Position numbers and translations under genes: made by a program. From Tanytarsus gracilentus (Eukaryota; Arthropoda; Insecta; Diptera; Chironomidae), in contig JAXRKN010000014.1 of NCBI GenBank assembly GCA_038502055.1, forward strand, positions 1-64,000: a stretch of 64,000 nucleotides of DNA, in the 5' to 3' direction. The notes below the pieces were generated by a model. That model saw nothing but the letters and a program-made list of their open reading frames with translations. It searched no databases and had not been told where the DNA came from. Of this stretch, positions 12,717 through 24,425 are shown piece by piece; the stretch's first letter is position 1, and every line of letters begins with the position of its first letter.

Positions 12717-15700
12717 AATTTTTCACTCACGTCCCTCTCGAAACCCTCACTCACATCCATACGAAGAGAGATAGCAAAAATAAACTTTTTGATTGGCATG
12801 AAAAATTATTATTTTGAAAGCATATCAATTTGTAATCAAATACGGCTGATTTTCATCTCCTACTGGCTCTTTCAAGTGACACAGAAAACTCAAATTGAAT
12901 ATTAAATTTTTTTGTGCTGAAATTGAAGATTTTTTTGGAGATTTTTATTTTCGCAAATTGACAAGATGAAATTTGAGGAGAGGAAAATGAAAATTTTTGA
13001 GGAACTTAAGGAAAAAATTCTTCCCTCATTTTTGTAACCTAAAACTCACTAAAAATTATTTTTCGCAAAAGGAACTAGGAAGTAATAAAAATCAACTAGA
13101 AATAGTAGTACAAAAATTGCAATTTAAAAGGGAAAAAATAAAATGAAATATTTCGGCTTAATAATTTTGAATTCGGGAATTTTAAGAGCCATAATTAGCG
13201 TCATATTATCGAAAAATTATTGCCTAGCTGAAAAGAAATTATTCTTGGTCTAATTTCCCGCTGATGATCGCAATAATTTTAGTTGAAATCGTTTTTAATA
13301 TCAACGAAATAAATTATTGAAGAATATTTTGTAAAATTTTTGATAGGTTTAGAATTTTTTATTAATGACCACAAAAAGTTTTTTATTACTTTTAATCAAA
13401 ATAAATAGAAAAACACTCAAGAAAATTACTCAAAAATTACCAAGAATTTTTTCGAATATTTTTACCATCCTCAAATTTTGCAAAACCCCAAAAATTTCTT
13501 CCCATAATTGAATTTTTTCCCGCAACTTCAAAAATTAAATTTCATTTTCAATTAACAACTTTCGGGAAGAAAAATTAACTCCATGAAAAATTTTTTATCT
13601 TACCAAAAACAATTTATTTTATTTTCATCTTTTTCGACTTTTTAATTGTTGTTGAAATTTCACATCTTAAAAATTATTAAATAATCCACAAGAAAATTTA
13701 CAACAAAGTAATTTTTAATTTCTCATTCCATCGCTCTTAATCTTCTCGAATTTCAAACGTCATTTTCCATCAGTATCATCTTAAAAAAATCTTCTTGCTC
13801 TTCTTTCTCGACACCACAATTTGCAATTAAATTTCCATCATAATAAACAACAATAAGAAAAAAAATACAAATGAGGGAGAAGAAAAAATAAAATCGCGAG
13901 ATTTAAAGAAAAAAAACTGGTTTTGTGTGCATGAAAAAGGTTTCTAGGTGGAGAACTAAAAGACCAGTTGGAAATATTTTGGGAGAAAATGATTTTAAAA
14001 AATTTAATTTTATGATTTGAATTTTTTTAGAATTTTAATTTTGAATTTTATTTAAAATTAAAATTTTAAATTTTTATTTTTGGGGTTTTAAATTTTTTTT
14101 AACTAAAATTATGAAAATTAACACATAAGTAACAAAATTTTAGTTTATATGCTCAAAAATTTTCATATCAAATTTTTTCCATCATTCCCCGATCAAAACT
14201 CGCTGCCTTGTCAGGTTTCTTCTTTCCCTTTCATCTCGTTCTCATTTTTTGCCCCTTTTCATCCTTTTCTGTCATCATCAAAACAAAACAAGAAAATTTT
14301 CTTCTTCCTCTCATAAATGAGGCATTAAAAAACAAATTCATAAAAAAATGCCTCTTTCATATGTAAATTCTGCCAGCATGAATCGAGAATAGAATTCTCG
14401 CGAGTTTGCTTTTTCCTGTGCGTGCTCACATCGCGTATGCCCTTCAACAATGACGACGAAGATCTTCCCGATTCGATTGTGTAATAAACAAGAACCAGCA
14501 GAATGAAAATAATAAAGAACGAGAATTGAAGAATGAAGAAAAAAGAGAAAGAAGAAGAACTTTTTTTTGCTTGTTGCGTAATAGCCGAAGTGCCCGAAAA
14601 TGTTCTTCTGAATGTGAGTGTGAAACGCAAAAAAGAAGTTGTGCGAATACGCAGCAGGGAAAACTGTGAATGGATTTTTTTATAGCTGTGGAAAATTTTC
14701 TAAAATAATTTTTTGTTGATGGAAAATTTAGTTTTTGGTTTTCTGCGTTGATTTTATTCCAGCAACAGTTTTTAGGGGAAGAAGAGTTTTAGTGAATGGA
14801 AATTTTCTATCGATTTATTTTCTTGCATTGAGAAAAATTCACGGAGGGTCGAAATTTTTGATGTCAGCGCTGTGTTTGCATTTTTATGCGTTTCTCACCC
14901 TTTCAAACTGCGAATGTGAGTTGAAATTTTGATTTTAATGGAAATCGAAAAAATTCTCGTAAAATTTCGAAAGTGCAACGAAAAATGCAACTTCAAATGC
15001 ACTTTTACGATTTTTTTCTCATCTCATTTCTAAAGTGACTCAAAAAGTGTCTCGCGATGCTGTGCAGCATTGAGAAAATCTCAAACCGGCTTTCGAGCAA
15101 CTTAAAATTCAGCTTCGATGCCAGAAAAGTTTTTCTCGCTCAACTCGAATCATCAGAAAATCGATAAAATCAGCTGTTGAGGTAAAAAGTTTGGCAACAG
15201 CTCCGATGTAAGAAAAGTTACAAAAGCGGATCGTGCGCAGTGCTGAAGAAAAAATTAAAATTCATCTTTGTTGTTGTGATTTTGCGTCTCGCTCACTCGC
15301 GTTCATTCGAATTGCTTTTGTTGCTCATAAATTACCGACCGAGGCAGCAAACTCGATGGAAGCGAGAAAGAGAAAGAAAAACTTTTTTATGTGTTCGATG
15401 GAGAAAAAAGTAAGCAAGAAGAGGCAAATTGAACTTACTAGAAATTTCGACCCGACGTGGATTAAAAATTTATTTTTTATTTTATTTTTTAAATTTAATT
15501 AATTTATAAAAATTTTAAATAATTAATTTCCTGACAGTCGAACAGAACTGAAAAAACTTTTTAAACTTTTTTAAAATCTTCAAAATTTAACAAAAATTTA
15601 TTAAAAACTTTTCAAAATTTCGCTCAATAAATTCTCAAAGTTGTAAATTTTCTAGAAACTTTCGTCAGATTTGAAATTTAAAGGTTTTCACTGTATTATC

Positions 15701-16004
15701 TCAATTGAGTTACAGCTCAAACACACTCGCAACATAAAAATACATCCTCAAACTTTTTCATGAGCTCAAAAACAGATGTGAGAAAATCACAAACACAACT
15801 TTAGATATCGGTGAATGAATTTTAACTAAATTTAGATGAATTTCTAGAAAAATTTCAACTTTCGATTAGAAAATCTCAAAAAGTCAACTAAAATCTTTCA
15901 ATTTATTTATTTAAAATTTTAAAATCCTAAAAATTTCCATCAAAAGTTTTGAAAACTAAAATTTATTCATTTCAGTGTTAGTGACACGCACACAATCACA
16001 TCAT

Positions 16005-16310
16005 TGCTCAATATAACCGGCTCACCATCGGCACAACTCGAATTAGTTCGTCAACAGCCGTGAACGTTGAAACATCTCATTAGCAGAACTCAAACGATAA
16101 AAAAAACTGTTGCAAGAAAAAAACTTTAGAAATTTTTTAATAAATTTAACAAAAATCGCAAAGAAAATTTTTTTTCTCGCCATCGAATGTAGAGTCAAAA
16201 AATATAAAATAAAAAAACATTTTTTGTGCTGTGAACTGCAAAAAGTTGAAAAGTTTTTTCTATTAAAAATTAATTTTTGTAAAAGTTGAGAAAAACTTAA
16301 AAAAAAAGTG
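16005..16310 (+). promoter_or_regulatory. Putative promoter and leader of the REDD1-type gene
   Basis: A comparatively GC-rich patch, ATATAACCGG near 16012 followed by ATTAGTTCGTC near 16042 and GTGAACGTTG, resembles an insect core promoter with weak TATA, initiator and downstream element, about 270 bases before the ATG at 16311. The remainder is A-rich leader. Position and composition are the only evidence. Confidence 0.3.
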
Positions 16311-18123
16311 ATGAAAATGGAAATTTTAGCCGTACAAAGTGAATTCATGCACGTCATGCCATCGACAAATGCTAAAGGTAAGCTGAAATTTATTTTAATT
16401 AATTTAATCGAGTGAGAAAAAAATTAAACAAGAAAGAAAAGCTGAAAAAAATAATTTTAATTTTTTATTTTTTTCCACTTGTCGCAAAAAAGTTTAAAAA
16501 TCTTCAAAATTCACCTTGCAAAGTGCATTCGAGAACTTTTTCTTAGAATTTTTTTACCTGCTCAAAGAAGAAGAAAAAAGTTTTTAAATTTCTTCGAAAG
16601 GACGCCAAAAAGGTTCACAAAGGGAATTCCCTTCGAACTCTTTTGTTGCACAAAATTTTCAATTTTTTCTCTCTTTCCTCTTGCATCTCGCTTCCTCACC
16701 CTAACATCAACTTTTTTCCTCTTCTTGTTCTCTCTGTTGCGAGTAAATGCTGTCAATTTGACCTTCACACACTGAACAGGGCTTCTTTGCTCGCACTCGA
16801 TTCTCGCTTCGCTGCTTAGCGACTGAAATTAATTTTTTGCTGCCTCAGTTTTGAGCTACGTGACATGAAAAGTTAACAAAAGCGAGTTTTGTGGAGTCGA
16901 GTTAGAATTTTGTATGAGCTGTGGATAGAAAAATTATTTTTATTAAATTTTTAAATTATTCGTCAATATTTTTCACTTCAATTTCGCGTCGTTCTGTCTG
17001 CCGATCGACAAAATATTTTCTCATAATTAAATTTAATTTTTTTCTCACTGCCGGCAGTTGAAATTTTTTCTTCTTCACTTTCCGATGCAATTTTTGTTCA
17101 ATTTTTAAAAAGAAAAATATAAATGAAAACATTTTAGAATTTTATTTGGAAAAATGCCATGAAAATTTTGTGACAACACGAAATTTTTTAGTTGCCAAGT
17201 TAAAAAGTAAAAAAAAATAAAAATAAAATTTAGCGAAAAAAATTTATTGATTCAAAAAAAATTGCACAAGAAAAGAAGAAAATTTCTATGCGCAGTGACT
17301 TGGTTAGAGAGAAAACATAAAAAAAAATCACCAACACACTGAAAGAAATTAAGTGCCGGCTAAAAACAGCTGATTGATGAATTTCGAGTGTGTTGGTGGA
17401 TTGTTGCGATTGTGTTGGTGATCCATGAATGAAATTTGACTAAAATTTATGTATTTTTTTACAGATGGCACAAGTCACCGAGTCCAGTGGACTTCACCAG
17501 TGGCCGCAACAATTCAATCGTCGCCAGTTCGACAACAAAATCGCCAGAAAATTCTCAGCAACAGCAATCGAAGTCACACCCAACAAATTGTTCGAAATTC
17601 GAGCCATAAAATGAGCCGAGAAATTGCTGTGGAAGCTCGCGAGGTGATCGAGGAGGTGGAAGATGAGGACGAGTTCAGTTTCCTCAACAATTTGCCGCAC
17701 TGGAACGAGACTGAAGTCGAGCATGTACGAAATGTTCTGATGGCGACACTTCGCGACGCTAAACAGCGACATTTGAGTGCAACAGAAGTTCTCTTGCCCT
17801 GCGACATTCTGCAGCGCATCACACTCGACATGTTGCAGGCGTCCGATAGCGAAGCGTGCGGCATTCGTGGTGCAAACATTCGCATCGAGTTCGAAGACGA
17901 AGAAGGTGAGCGACGAGTGATTGCAACGTGCAACACCGATCACAACACGGTCGCGACTTTCGAGCTCTGTCTTACGCTCAAACACGCGCACTCACGCAGC
18001 AAATGGATCTCCGCAATCATGCCGCAATTCATTCGCAATCTCACCAAAGGCACAACCATCATCATAAGTCGCGACTATGAGTTGAGAAAAGAGAAATTAA
18101 GTTGCTATGAATTTGCAGAGTAA
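16311..18123 (+). CDS. scyl: Scylla/Charybde (REDD1/DDIT4 family) TORC1 inhibitor
   Basis: Two exons: 16311-16377 (begins MKMEILAVQSEF) and 17465-18123, joined over a 1087-bp GT-AG intron with the frame preserved (AAA G|AT GGC), giving 241 residues. Residues from about 120 match the conserved C-terminal REDD domain: LLPCDILQRITLDML, SEACGIRGANIRIEFE and TVATFELCLTLKH correspond to family signature blocks. An acidic stretch (VIEEVEDEDEF) precedes it. REDD proteins are cytosolic, stress- and hypoxia-induced, and restrain TORC1 through the TSC complex (known for mammals and Drosophila). Drosophila has two paralogues, scyl and chrb; which this equals is undecided, so the symbol is provisional. 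The coding exon is far richer in GC than its surroundings. The 3' region carries a duplicated block (18179-18665). Confidence 0.92.
16857..16864 (+). promoter_or_regulatory. Possible hypoxia-response element in scyl intron 1
   Basis: TACGTGAC contains the HIF core RCGTG (Sima/Tango in flies) and lies in a less AT-rich island of the intron (about 16770-16870). REDD1-type genes are known HIF targets. A single 5-base core is weak evidence, so this is an inference from context. Confidence 0.25.
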
Positions 18124-18178
18124 ATTTTTTTTTGCATCCTTCAGAAAAAAAGAAAATTTCTAGTCTGAACTCAACTCA

Positions 18179-18665
18179 TGAAAAAGGAAAGAAAAAAATC
18201 ATTAAAACATAAAATCACCCTAAGTACACATGAAAAACATTTTTGAATGAATGTCAGTAGGAATTTTCAAATTTTATTCAATTATGTGATAAAAATCTTT
18301 TTTAACCGTGTGTCGTTGTCGTTTTTTTTGTCCATCGATGTTTCAAAATTATTTTTCCACTTTTTGATATAAAAAATTTAAAATTCTTTCAATTCTTCAA
18401 AATGAAAAAGGAAAGAAAATCATTAAAACATTTTTTTAAATATAAAATCACCCTAAAGTACACAAAAAAAGATGAATTAAGAAGTTGAAGAATGAATGTT
18501 TGTAGGAATTTTAATCAATTTTGTGATAATTTCAATATTTGATGATTTATTTAAAAGTCGCGCACTTGATGAGTGACAAAATTGTGAAAATCAAACATTT
18601 TTTACCGTGTGTCGTTGTCGTTTTCTTTGTCGATCGATGTTTTAAGAAAATTTAAAATTATTTTT
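18179..18665 (+). repeat. Duplicated block in the scyl 3' region
   Basis: Unit 1 (18179-18357) and unit 2 (18402-18665) share, in the same order, AAGGAAAGAAAA..ATCATTAAAACAT, ATAAAATCACCCTAA, GAATGAATGT..GTAGGAATTTT, TGTGATAA and ACCGTGTGTCGTTGTCG followed by CGATCGATGTTT-like sequence. They start about 55 bases after the stop codon, so they probably lie in the 3' UTR. Spacing has drifted by insertions of A/T, but the GTGTGTCGTTGTCG core is intact in both. Confidence 0.75.
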
Positions 18666-21600
18666 GCATTAAAAGTTCTCAACGACAACCGAAAACTTTT
18701 TTCGTGATAAAAAATCTTCAAAGCCAGTTAAATTTTCCCAAAATTTAATTTTTCTCATTAAAAAATCATCAAAAATTTAATAAGTTAGAAATTACAAAAT
18801 GAAAATGTGATTAATCAATTTCTTAAATCGTAAGTGTGAAAAAAAGTAGAAATTTAACAAATTTTAAAGAATTAATTTAAAAAAAAGGGAGGAAAGGAGA
18901 AAAAAATCTTGATAGAGGTTGAAAAATTTGTAAATTTTACATAAAAAACCAAAAAAACTACAAAAAATTATAAAAAACCACAAAACAAAACAAAAAATTT
19001 CTACAAATTATCCACCAAAAAAACTCCATCAAGTTAAAAGCAAAAACTCATCAAATGTGAGAGAAAAAAATACAAAAAATCATTAAAAGATAAAAACTAC
19101 AAATTTTGTGAGAAAAAAAAAACTTAGGAACTTAACAAATTTTATATTATAAAAAATATCGAATGACTTTTAAAATTTTCCAATTTTTTTAGTTATCGAA
19201 TCTCACAAAATTTCCAATTTTTTCACATCTTTAATTTTTTTTACTAACCTCCGAACACGATCTCACGACAAACTCAGTATTATGGATGAATTTTCTTCTC
19301 AGCAGAATTCAATTTTTATAATGCTAAAAAGTAAATCGAAAAGAAACAAGAAAAGAGAAAACCTAATTTTTGGCTTACATCGTGCGTTCCAAATTGGAGC
19401 ATTGAATAAATTTTCTTTTTCGAAAAAAGTATTAACGGCAATTTTTCTTTCAATTTTTGCATTTTCGTGTGAGTTTTTTTTTCGTCTAAATTTATTTTTC
19501 TTTTGTACTACAAATAAAAAGCCTCGAAGTCAAGCGAAGAAAAACGTTAATTTTTTAAGTGATATGTCCAAGCATCATCGTGATAAAAAAATGAAAAAAG
19601 AGTTTAATTATTAATTTTAAAATGAACTATGAAAGAAAAATATTGAAGCTAATTTTAGTTAGGAGTTCTTTTCTCAATTTTTTTTTGTATTAAGAAACAT
19701 TTAATTAATTATTTTATGATTTTTCTTGAAAAAATTAATTTGAAAAATTATTTAATAAAAAAAATTAAAATGAAAATGAAAATTATTTTTTGGTTTTTAT
19801 TTAAAAGTTTTTTTACAGCTGTTTTTTTTCAGGAATTTTTAATTTTTTTAGAATTTTTAGACACTAAATTTTTTGGCAATTAAGTAAATTTATAAAAACT
19901 CTTTCCATCACCAAAAACTTTTAACGCCTTTTATTTTCCTCTCTTACCGTTAATGACTCAATAATTATGTTAGCAATGAGTCCGCAGTTTCGTTACTTTA
20001 ACTATTTTGTATACTAAAAAGGTTTTTCATGCTCTTCCTGCTATTGTGGAAAGAATTAAAGAAACAACTTGATGAGTGAAAAGGTGAACACTGTTATTAA
20101 ACATTTTATTAGAGTTTGGTTTCATTACAGTGAAGCATGTGAGAGGTTTGAGGTTGTGAGTGTTTTTTATTTATTAAAAATTAATGGTTTTTTAAAAAGT
20201 TTAATTTTCGATGAATTTTTTAAAATCATTCTGGTGAAAAATAGATTTTTTAAAGTTCAAATTTTGAATTTAAAGATTTAAGTTCAAAATATTTCCAGTT
20301 CAAATTTTTTTCAATCTTTATATCTTAAATTCAAATTTTTAACTTCAAATTTTAAAAATTATTAAATTTTGTAAATTTACATTTTGAACTTCAAATATTC
20401 AAAATCTTCTGTTTTCTAGGTTCAAATTTTGAACTTCAAGTTGAGAACTATAAATAATAAAAACCCGTTGAACTATAGAAATACAAAAACTTTAAAATTT
20501 CAACCTCTTTAAATGTTTTAAATAATTTTCCTAAACCTAATCAAAATCAAACTAACACCAAAACACTAAAAAATTTGAATTCAATACTTCACAGACTTTA
20601 CGGTAATTTTTTTTCTCTTCTCAATAGCTTTTTTCTCGCTGTTGCCATCCGCTCGAAATGAACTCACCGGTAAAATAATAAGCGAGTGTCAGTCAACATT
20701 CAACAATGACTTTTGTGTAATAAAATAGATTGAAATTATCAAATTATAGCCCTTAAGTCCATCCACAAGTCTCTCATTATTTGCATGTAATGTGAAATAA
20801 TTATTAAATTTGTCGCTAAAGCATGAACGAAAAAATTAAAATAAAAGAGAATTCAAATTGAATTTGCTCGAGCATGTCGAAGCAGCCACTATAAAAGGTT
20901 CAGATATCAATCTCTGGGCTCTCAATTTAGCGAGCAGGGAGTGGACACTTTAAAAATGTTTGTGGATGATTTTTGATTTTTTTATAAATTTTTTTATTTA
21001 ATAAATTTAATGTCCCACCCTCGAGCAATCGAGAGCGCAGAATTTTGATGCGCAATATGAGTCTGACGATATATTCTAATGAGACTCTCATGTTGTTTAT
21101 GCATACGAGTTGCGAGAGATTGTGTCGAGGTAGATATAAAAGCACATTTACAGCCTGTGTGTATGGTTTCAGATTATGTAAATCGAGATAGCGCAGCGCT
21201 CGCATGCATGAAAAGCTATTAATTTCAGCTAAACTTAGCTTACGACTGTGGTCAATGACCAGCTTTGAAAAAAAGTGGAAAATCGACTTTGAGAGAAGAA
21301 AAAATTGATATTAATTTAATAGAAGCTGATGTTAATTGAAAAAGTTTCATTTGTGGGCGGCGTTAAAGTGTGTCATTGTGGAAATTTTTAATAATTTGCT
21401 AAATTTAATTAAAATTTGCAATTAATTAATTTTTTGAGTTTAAATTCAAAGCTCTTTGCCGCACCTTCAAGTCTAACGCAAGTCATTCACCGCACGACAT
21501 TTGAAAGTTGAGAAAAAAAAGCTACAAACTAATTTCCGAGCTCGACCTCAAAACTGAATTCAACAAAACTTCAAAGTCTCATTATTGACAGTTATACAAT

Positions 21601-23515
21601 GCGAGTTGTACGCGCGAACAAATAACACGAATAAAAATTTGTTATAAAAGTCCAGTAGCGACAGTCGTCGAGTTCTTCTTACTCCACTTCATTATTCAAA
21701 TTGTGAGATGCTTTTTGAGTTTTCATGGTCAGCGTTTGGGGTCTCGAGAGATTTTAATCGGATTCGAGCGGATGATGGAGGTTTTGTGTGGATATAAGAG
21801 ATGGGTTTTTGAGGGTAATTTAGGAGGAGATTGAAGGACATTTAATGGATAAAAAATTATTGAAAATATTTGATTTAAAAAATTAAATTTAAAAAATTAA
21901 ATTTTAAAAAAAATTATCAAAAATTTTTAAGCAAATTTAACTAAATTTTTCTCTCACTAATTAAACCCAAAATTAACCCCAAAAAGTTTCACTTAACATT
22001 TGTTTAAAAATTTTTTCCATTCGACCCTAATTTGCTCTTTCCTCTTCCACCTTCCATCAGCATCGCCATCAGCATTTGTTTGCCATTACACGAAAAGCAA
22101 ATTTTCCAGCCTAAAAGCGGAGATTTAAACCATTGAGCGCACTCAAAGGCAGACAAAAGTTGTTCAAACAATGGACGAGTCAGAAAAAAAATTAAATTGC
22201 AATTGTTTAACATAAAACAGCGTTTTTTAATTTATATATTTTTCTTCTTATTCCACGCTCGTTAATTACACATTCAAAAATGAGAGAAAAAACTCAACGC
22301 ATTGAGTGAGTCATTCTGTGTGTGTGTGAGAGCTTGTTGCTAAGGTGACGAAACGCGAATTAAAAATTACACAATTTATTGAAGTTTAATAATAAAATTC
22401 AGTCACATGAGGTGCGAGTTTAATTGATGTTTAATGAGTCAGCAAGAAGAGTTTAATGAATCAAATTGAAAAGCTGTTGGGGAGCCCGAAAAAAAGGCTT
22501 TGATGAAATCTCAAAACTTTTTTAATCAATTGACTTCACTTAAAATTTCTAACCTAATTAATTTTTTTTTCAAGTCCATTACGAAAAATCTTCCAACATT
22601 TGTTTAGTATCAAAAATTCTAAAAGTTTTCAAAACAAGCGAGGAGAAAAATTGAAATAAAAATCAATTATTAACAAATTTTTTTCTGCTTCTAAAAATAA
22701 TCATTTGGAGGAAAAAGAAGAAAACATAAAGCAGATGCTTTAGCGTCCGCGTTTGACTAATTTATCAATCAATAAATTCACTTTAAATTACTTTCTACAT
22801 TTAGATTTGAGCGAGAAAATTAACTGTCGAGAATTTTTCAAGTTAGTATTTTAGAAAAAAGTTTTTGAAGAAAATTTAATTAAAAAAAGTGAAATAAAAC
22901 TTTGAGAAAAATTTTTATTAAATAATTTAATTTAAAGATTATCACTTAAATTTTTCATTTAAAAATTTTTAAAAAATTATGTACCCATCCCTCGCTATTT
23001 TTTTTGCATTTTACCTCCACTCAGCATAAAAAACACTTCGAATTTCCTTCAAACTATAAATAAAGCGGAAAAAGAAATTCAAAACGTGGCAAACGCAAAG
23101 AAACTTCAAAAAAAATTCATATCTAATTTTATGAAAATTTTTCCTCCTCATTTACATCTCGCGAGCCATTGAAAATGTCATCGATCTTTGCGGGAGTAAA
23201 TGAGATGATTTCTATTTGCGGATATTACGTGCCGAGTGCTGTCACCACATTTTAACTGATGATGATGTCGATTATGAGGTTGATCGTCTTAGTTGCACTC
23301 AAGTTTGTAGGTTTTTTGTAGATTGGACGGATGGCGAGTGACATTTAAATGAGAATTTTTTTTTGCTTTGAAAATTGATGAAAAATTAAGAAATAATTGG
23401 AGAGAATTAATTAATTTTTTTGGATTTTGGGATTTTTTGATATTTTTTTATATAATTTTAATTTTAATTTTGAACTAAAAAACAAGATGGGTCTGCAAAC
23501 GGCGTTGCCATTTCC
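18666..23515. other. AT-rich intergenic region with possible lone promoters
   Basis: No coding exon is recognised. The 20880-21690 part is less AT-rich and contains three TATAAAAG boxes (20890, 21136, 21643), two of them followed at about the right distance by initiator-like sequence. An open frame at 19282-19614 is low complexity. The rest is A/T-rich filler with short GC-bearing islands. Confidence 0.45.
21643..21680 (+). promoter_or_regulatory. Candidate core promoter without an assigned gene
   Basis: TATAAAAG at 21643-21650 is followed by AGCGACAGTCGTCGAGTTC, which offers ACAGTCG and TCGAGTTC as start-site candidates about 20-30 bases downstream. No credible coding exon follows within the next kilobases, so this could start a non-coding RNA or a gene with a distant second exon, or be chance. 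Confidence 0.25.
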
Positions 23516-23554
23516 AATAGCTCCGCATAGATTAGTACCCTACTCCGTTGCAAT

Positions 23555-24034
23555 GGGCATTAGTGGCACTCTTGGTTAATCATGATGGACATTCCTCAAA
23601 AATCGTCAGTGTCAATCGATTCCTGATGCAATGACGAGTTCAACGACATACATGAAGCCAAAGTTCTGAAAAATGGACATTAGTGGCACTCCTGGCCGAC
23701 CATGATCGACATTCCTCAAAAATCTTCAATGTCACTCGATTCCCGATGCAATAATGAGTTCAACGACATACATGAAGCCATAGTACTAAAAAATGGACAT
23801 TAGTGGCACTCCTGGCCGGCCATGATGGACATTCCTCAAAAATCGTCAGTGTCAATCGATTCCCGATGCAATGACGAGTTCAACGACATACATGAAGCCA
23901 TAGTTCTGAAAAATGGACATTAGTGGCACTCTTGGCCGGCCATGATGGACATTCCTCAAAAATCGTCAGTTCCATTCGATTCCTGGTCAAATTACGAGTT
24001 CAACGATACCCATGAAGACATATAAGAGAAAATT
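23555..24034 (+). repeat. Four tandem copies of a 120-bp unit
   Basis: Units begin at 23555, 23675, 23795 and 23915 with GGGCATTAGTGGCACTC or GGACATTAGTGGCACTC and run through GGACATTCCTCAAAAATC, CGATTCC and GAGTTCAACGA to CATGAAG. Period is exactly 120 bp across the first three junctions; the last unit diverges at its end. Related units lie inverted at about 54330-54640. Confidence 0.9.
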
Positions 24035-24196
24035 TGTATGAAAAAGGACATTTTTGCACCCACGGACGGTCCTTGGAGGGTCAAACCTCAAAACAAAATA
24101 CTTCTTGCACAACTAGAACCAAAACCCGATCTTTAGCCACAAACCCGAATCAAATCCGACCAGCCGTTCTTGAGATATGCCGCCCACTAAGATCGT

Positions 24197-24240
24197 GAGA
24201 AAGTAAGAAAGTAAGAAAGTGAGAAAGTGAGAAAGTAAGA
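24197..24240 (+). repeat. GAAAGTRA microsatellite
   Basis: Five to six copies of an 8-base unit GAAAGTAA/GAAAGTGA in tandem within the larger interspersed element. Confidence 0.85.
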
Positions 24241-24425
24241 TGACTCAAATAGCTCTAACTCCTCATAGGAGCAACCGATTTCAAATCTGTTTTCGCCAGT
24301 TTGTAGGGTTTGTCTAGGCCTATCATTTGAGTATATGTTTTGGTATTGTACAATGTAATGTCTTGGTACTAGGGGCCGAAAACAGGTTTTGGAAAAATCC
24401 AAAATTAATATATAGCGGAGCTATA

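Larger units (their letters stand above)
6354..16004. other. Long AT-rich intergenic region, no gene recognised
   Basis: About 9.6 kb without a convincing coding exon. It holds two short inverted-repeat elements (7914-8081 and 12612-12716), pyrimidine-rich tracts (for example 7380-7460) and scattered less AT-rich islands such as 12360-12400 and 12475-12530 that may be regulatory. A 127-codon open frame at 9227-9610 is discussed under rejected items. Confidence 0.5.
23516..24425. mobile_element. Non-autonomous interspersed element with tandem 120-bp core
   Basis: Composition shifts sharply away from the A/T background between about 23490 and 24425. The ends are weakly inverted: AATAGCTCCGCATAGATTAG at 23516 against ATTAATATATAGCGGAGCTAT at the far end, read in reverse. 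Inside are four 120-bp tandem units (23555-24034), a unique part with AAACCCGATC-like sequence and GAAAGTRA microsatellite, and a terminal GGGGCCGAAAACAGG segment. A relative in opposite orientation occupies 54121-54655, so the family is dispersed. It encodes nothing recognisable; class (TIR element or Helitron-like with tandem core) is unresolved. Confidence 0.65.

Noticed and set aside
14325..14630. 101-codon minus-strand frame rich in S and F
   Set aside because: Arises from a GAA/TTC-rich tract; the apparent membrane segment is a by-product of T-rich sequence.
17494..17991. 165-codon open frame antisense to the scyl coding exon
   Set aside because: It is the shadow of a GC-richer conserved exon; the sense protein matches a known family and the antisense translation has no recognisable pattern or start context.
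19282..19614. 110-codon lysine/phenylalanine-rich frame
   Set aside because: Low complexity reflecting A/T composition; no homologous pattern seen.
23555..24034. CRISPR-like spaced repeats
   Set aside because: The 120-bp units are contiguous with no unique spacers, and this is a eukaryotic genome.
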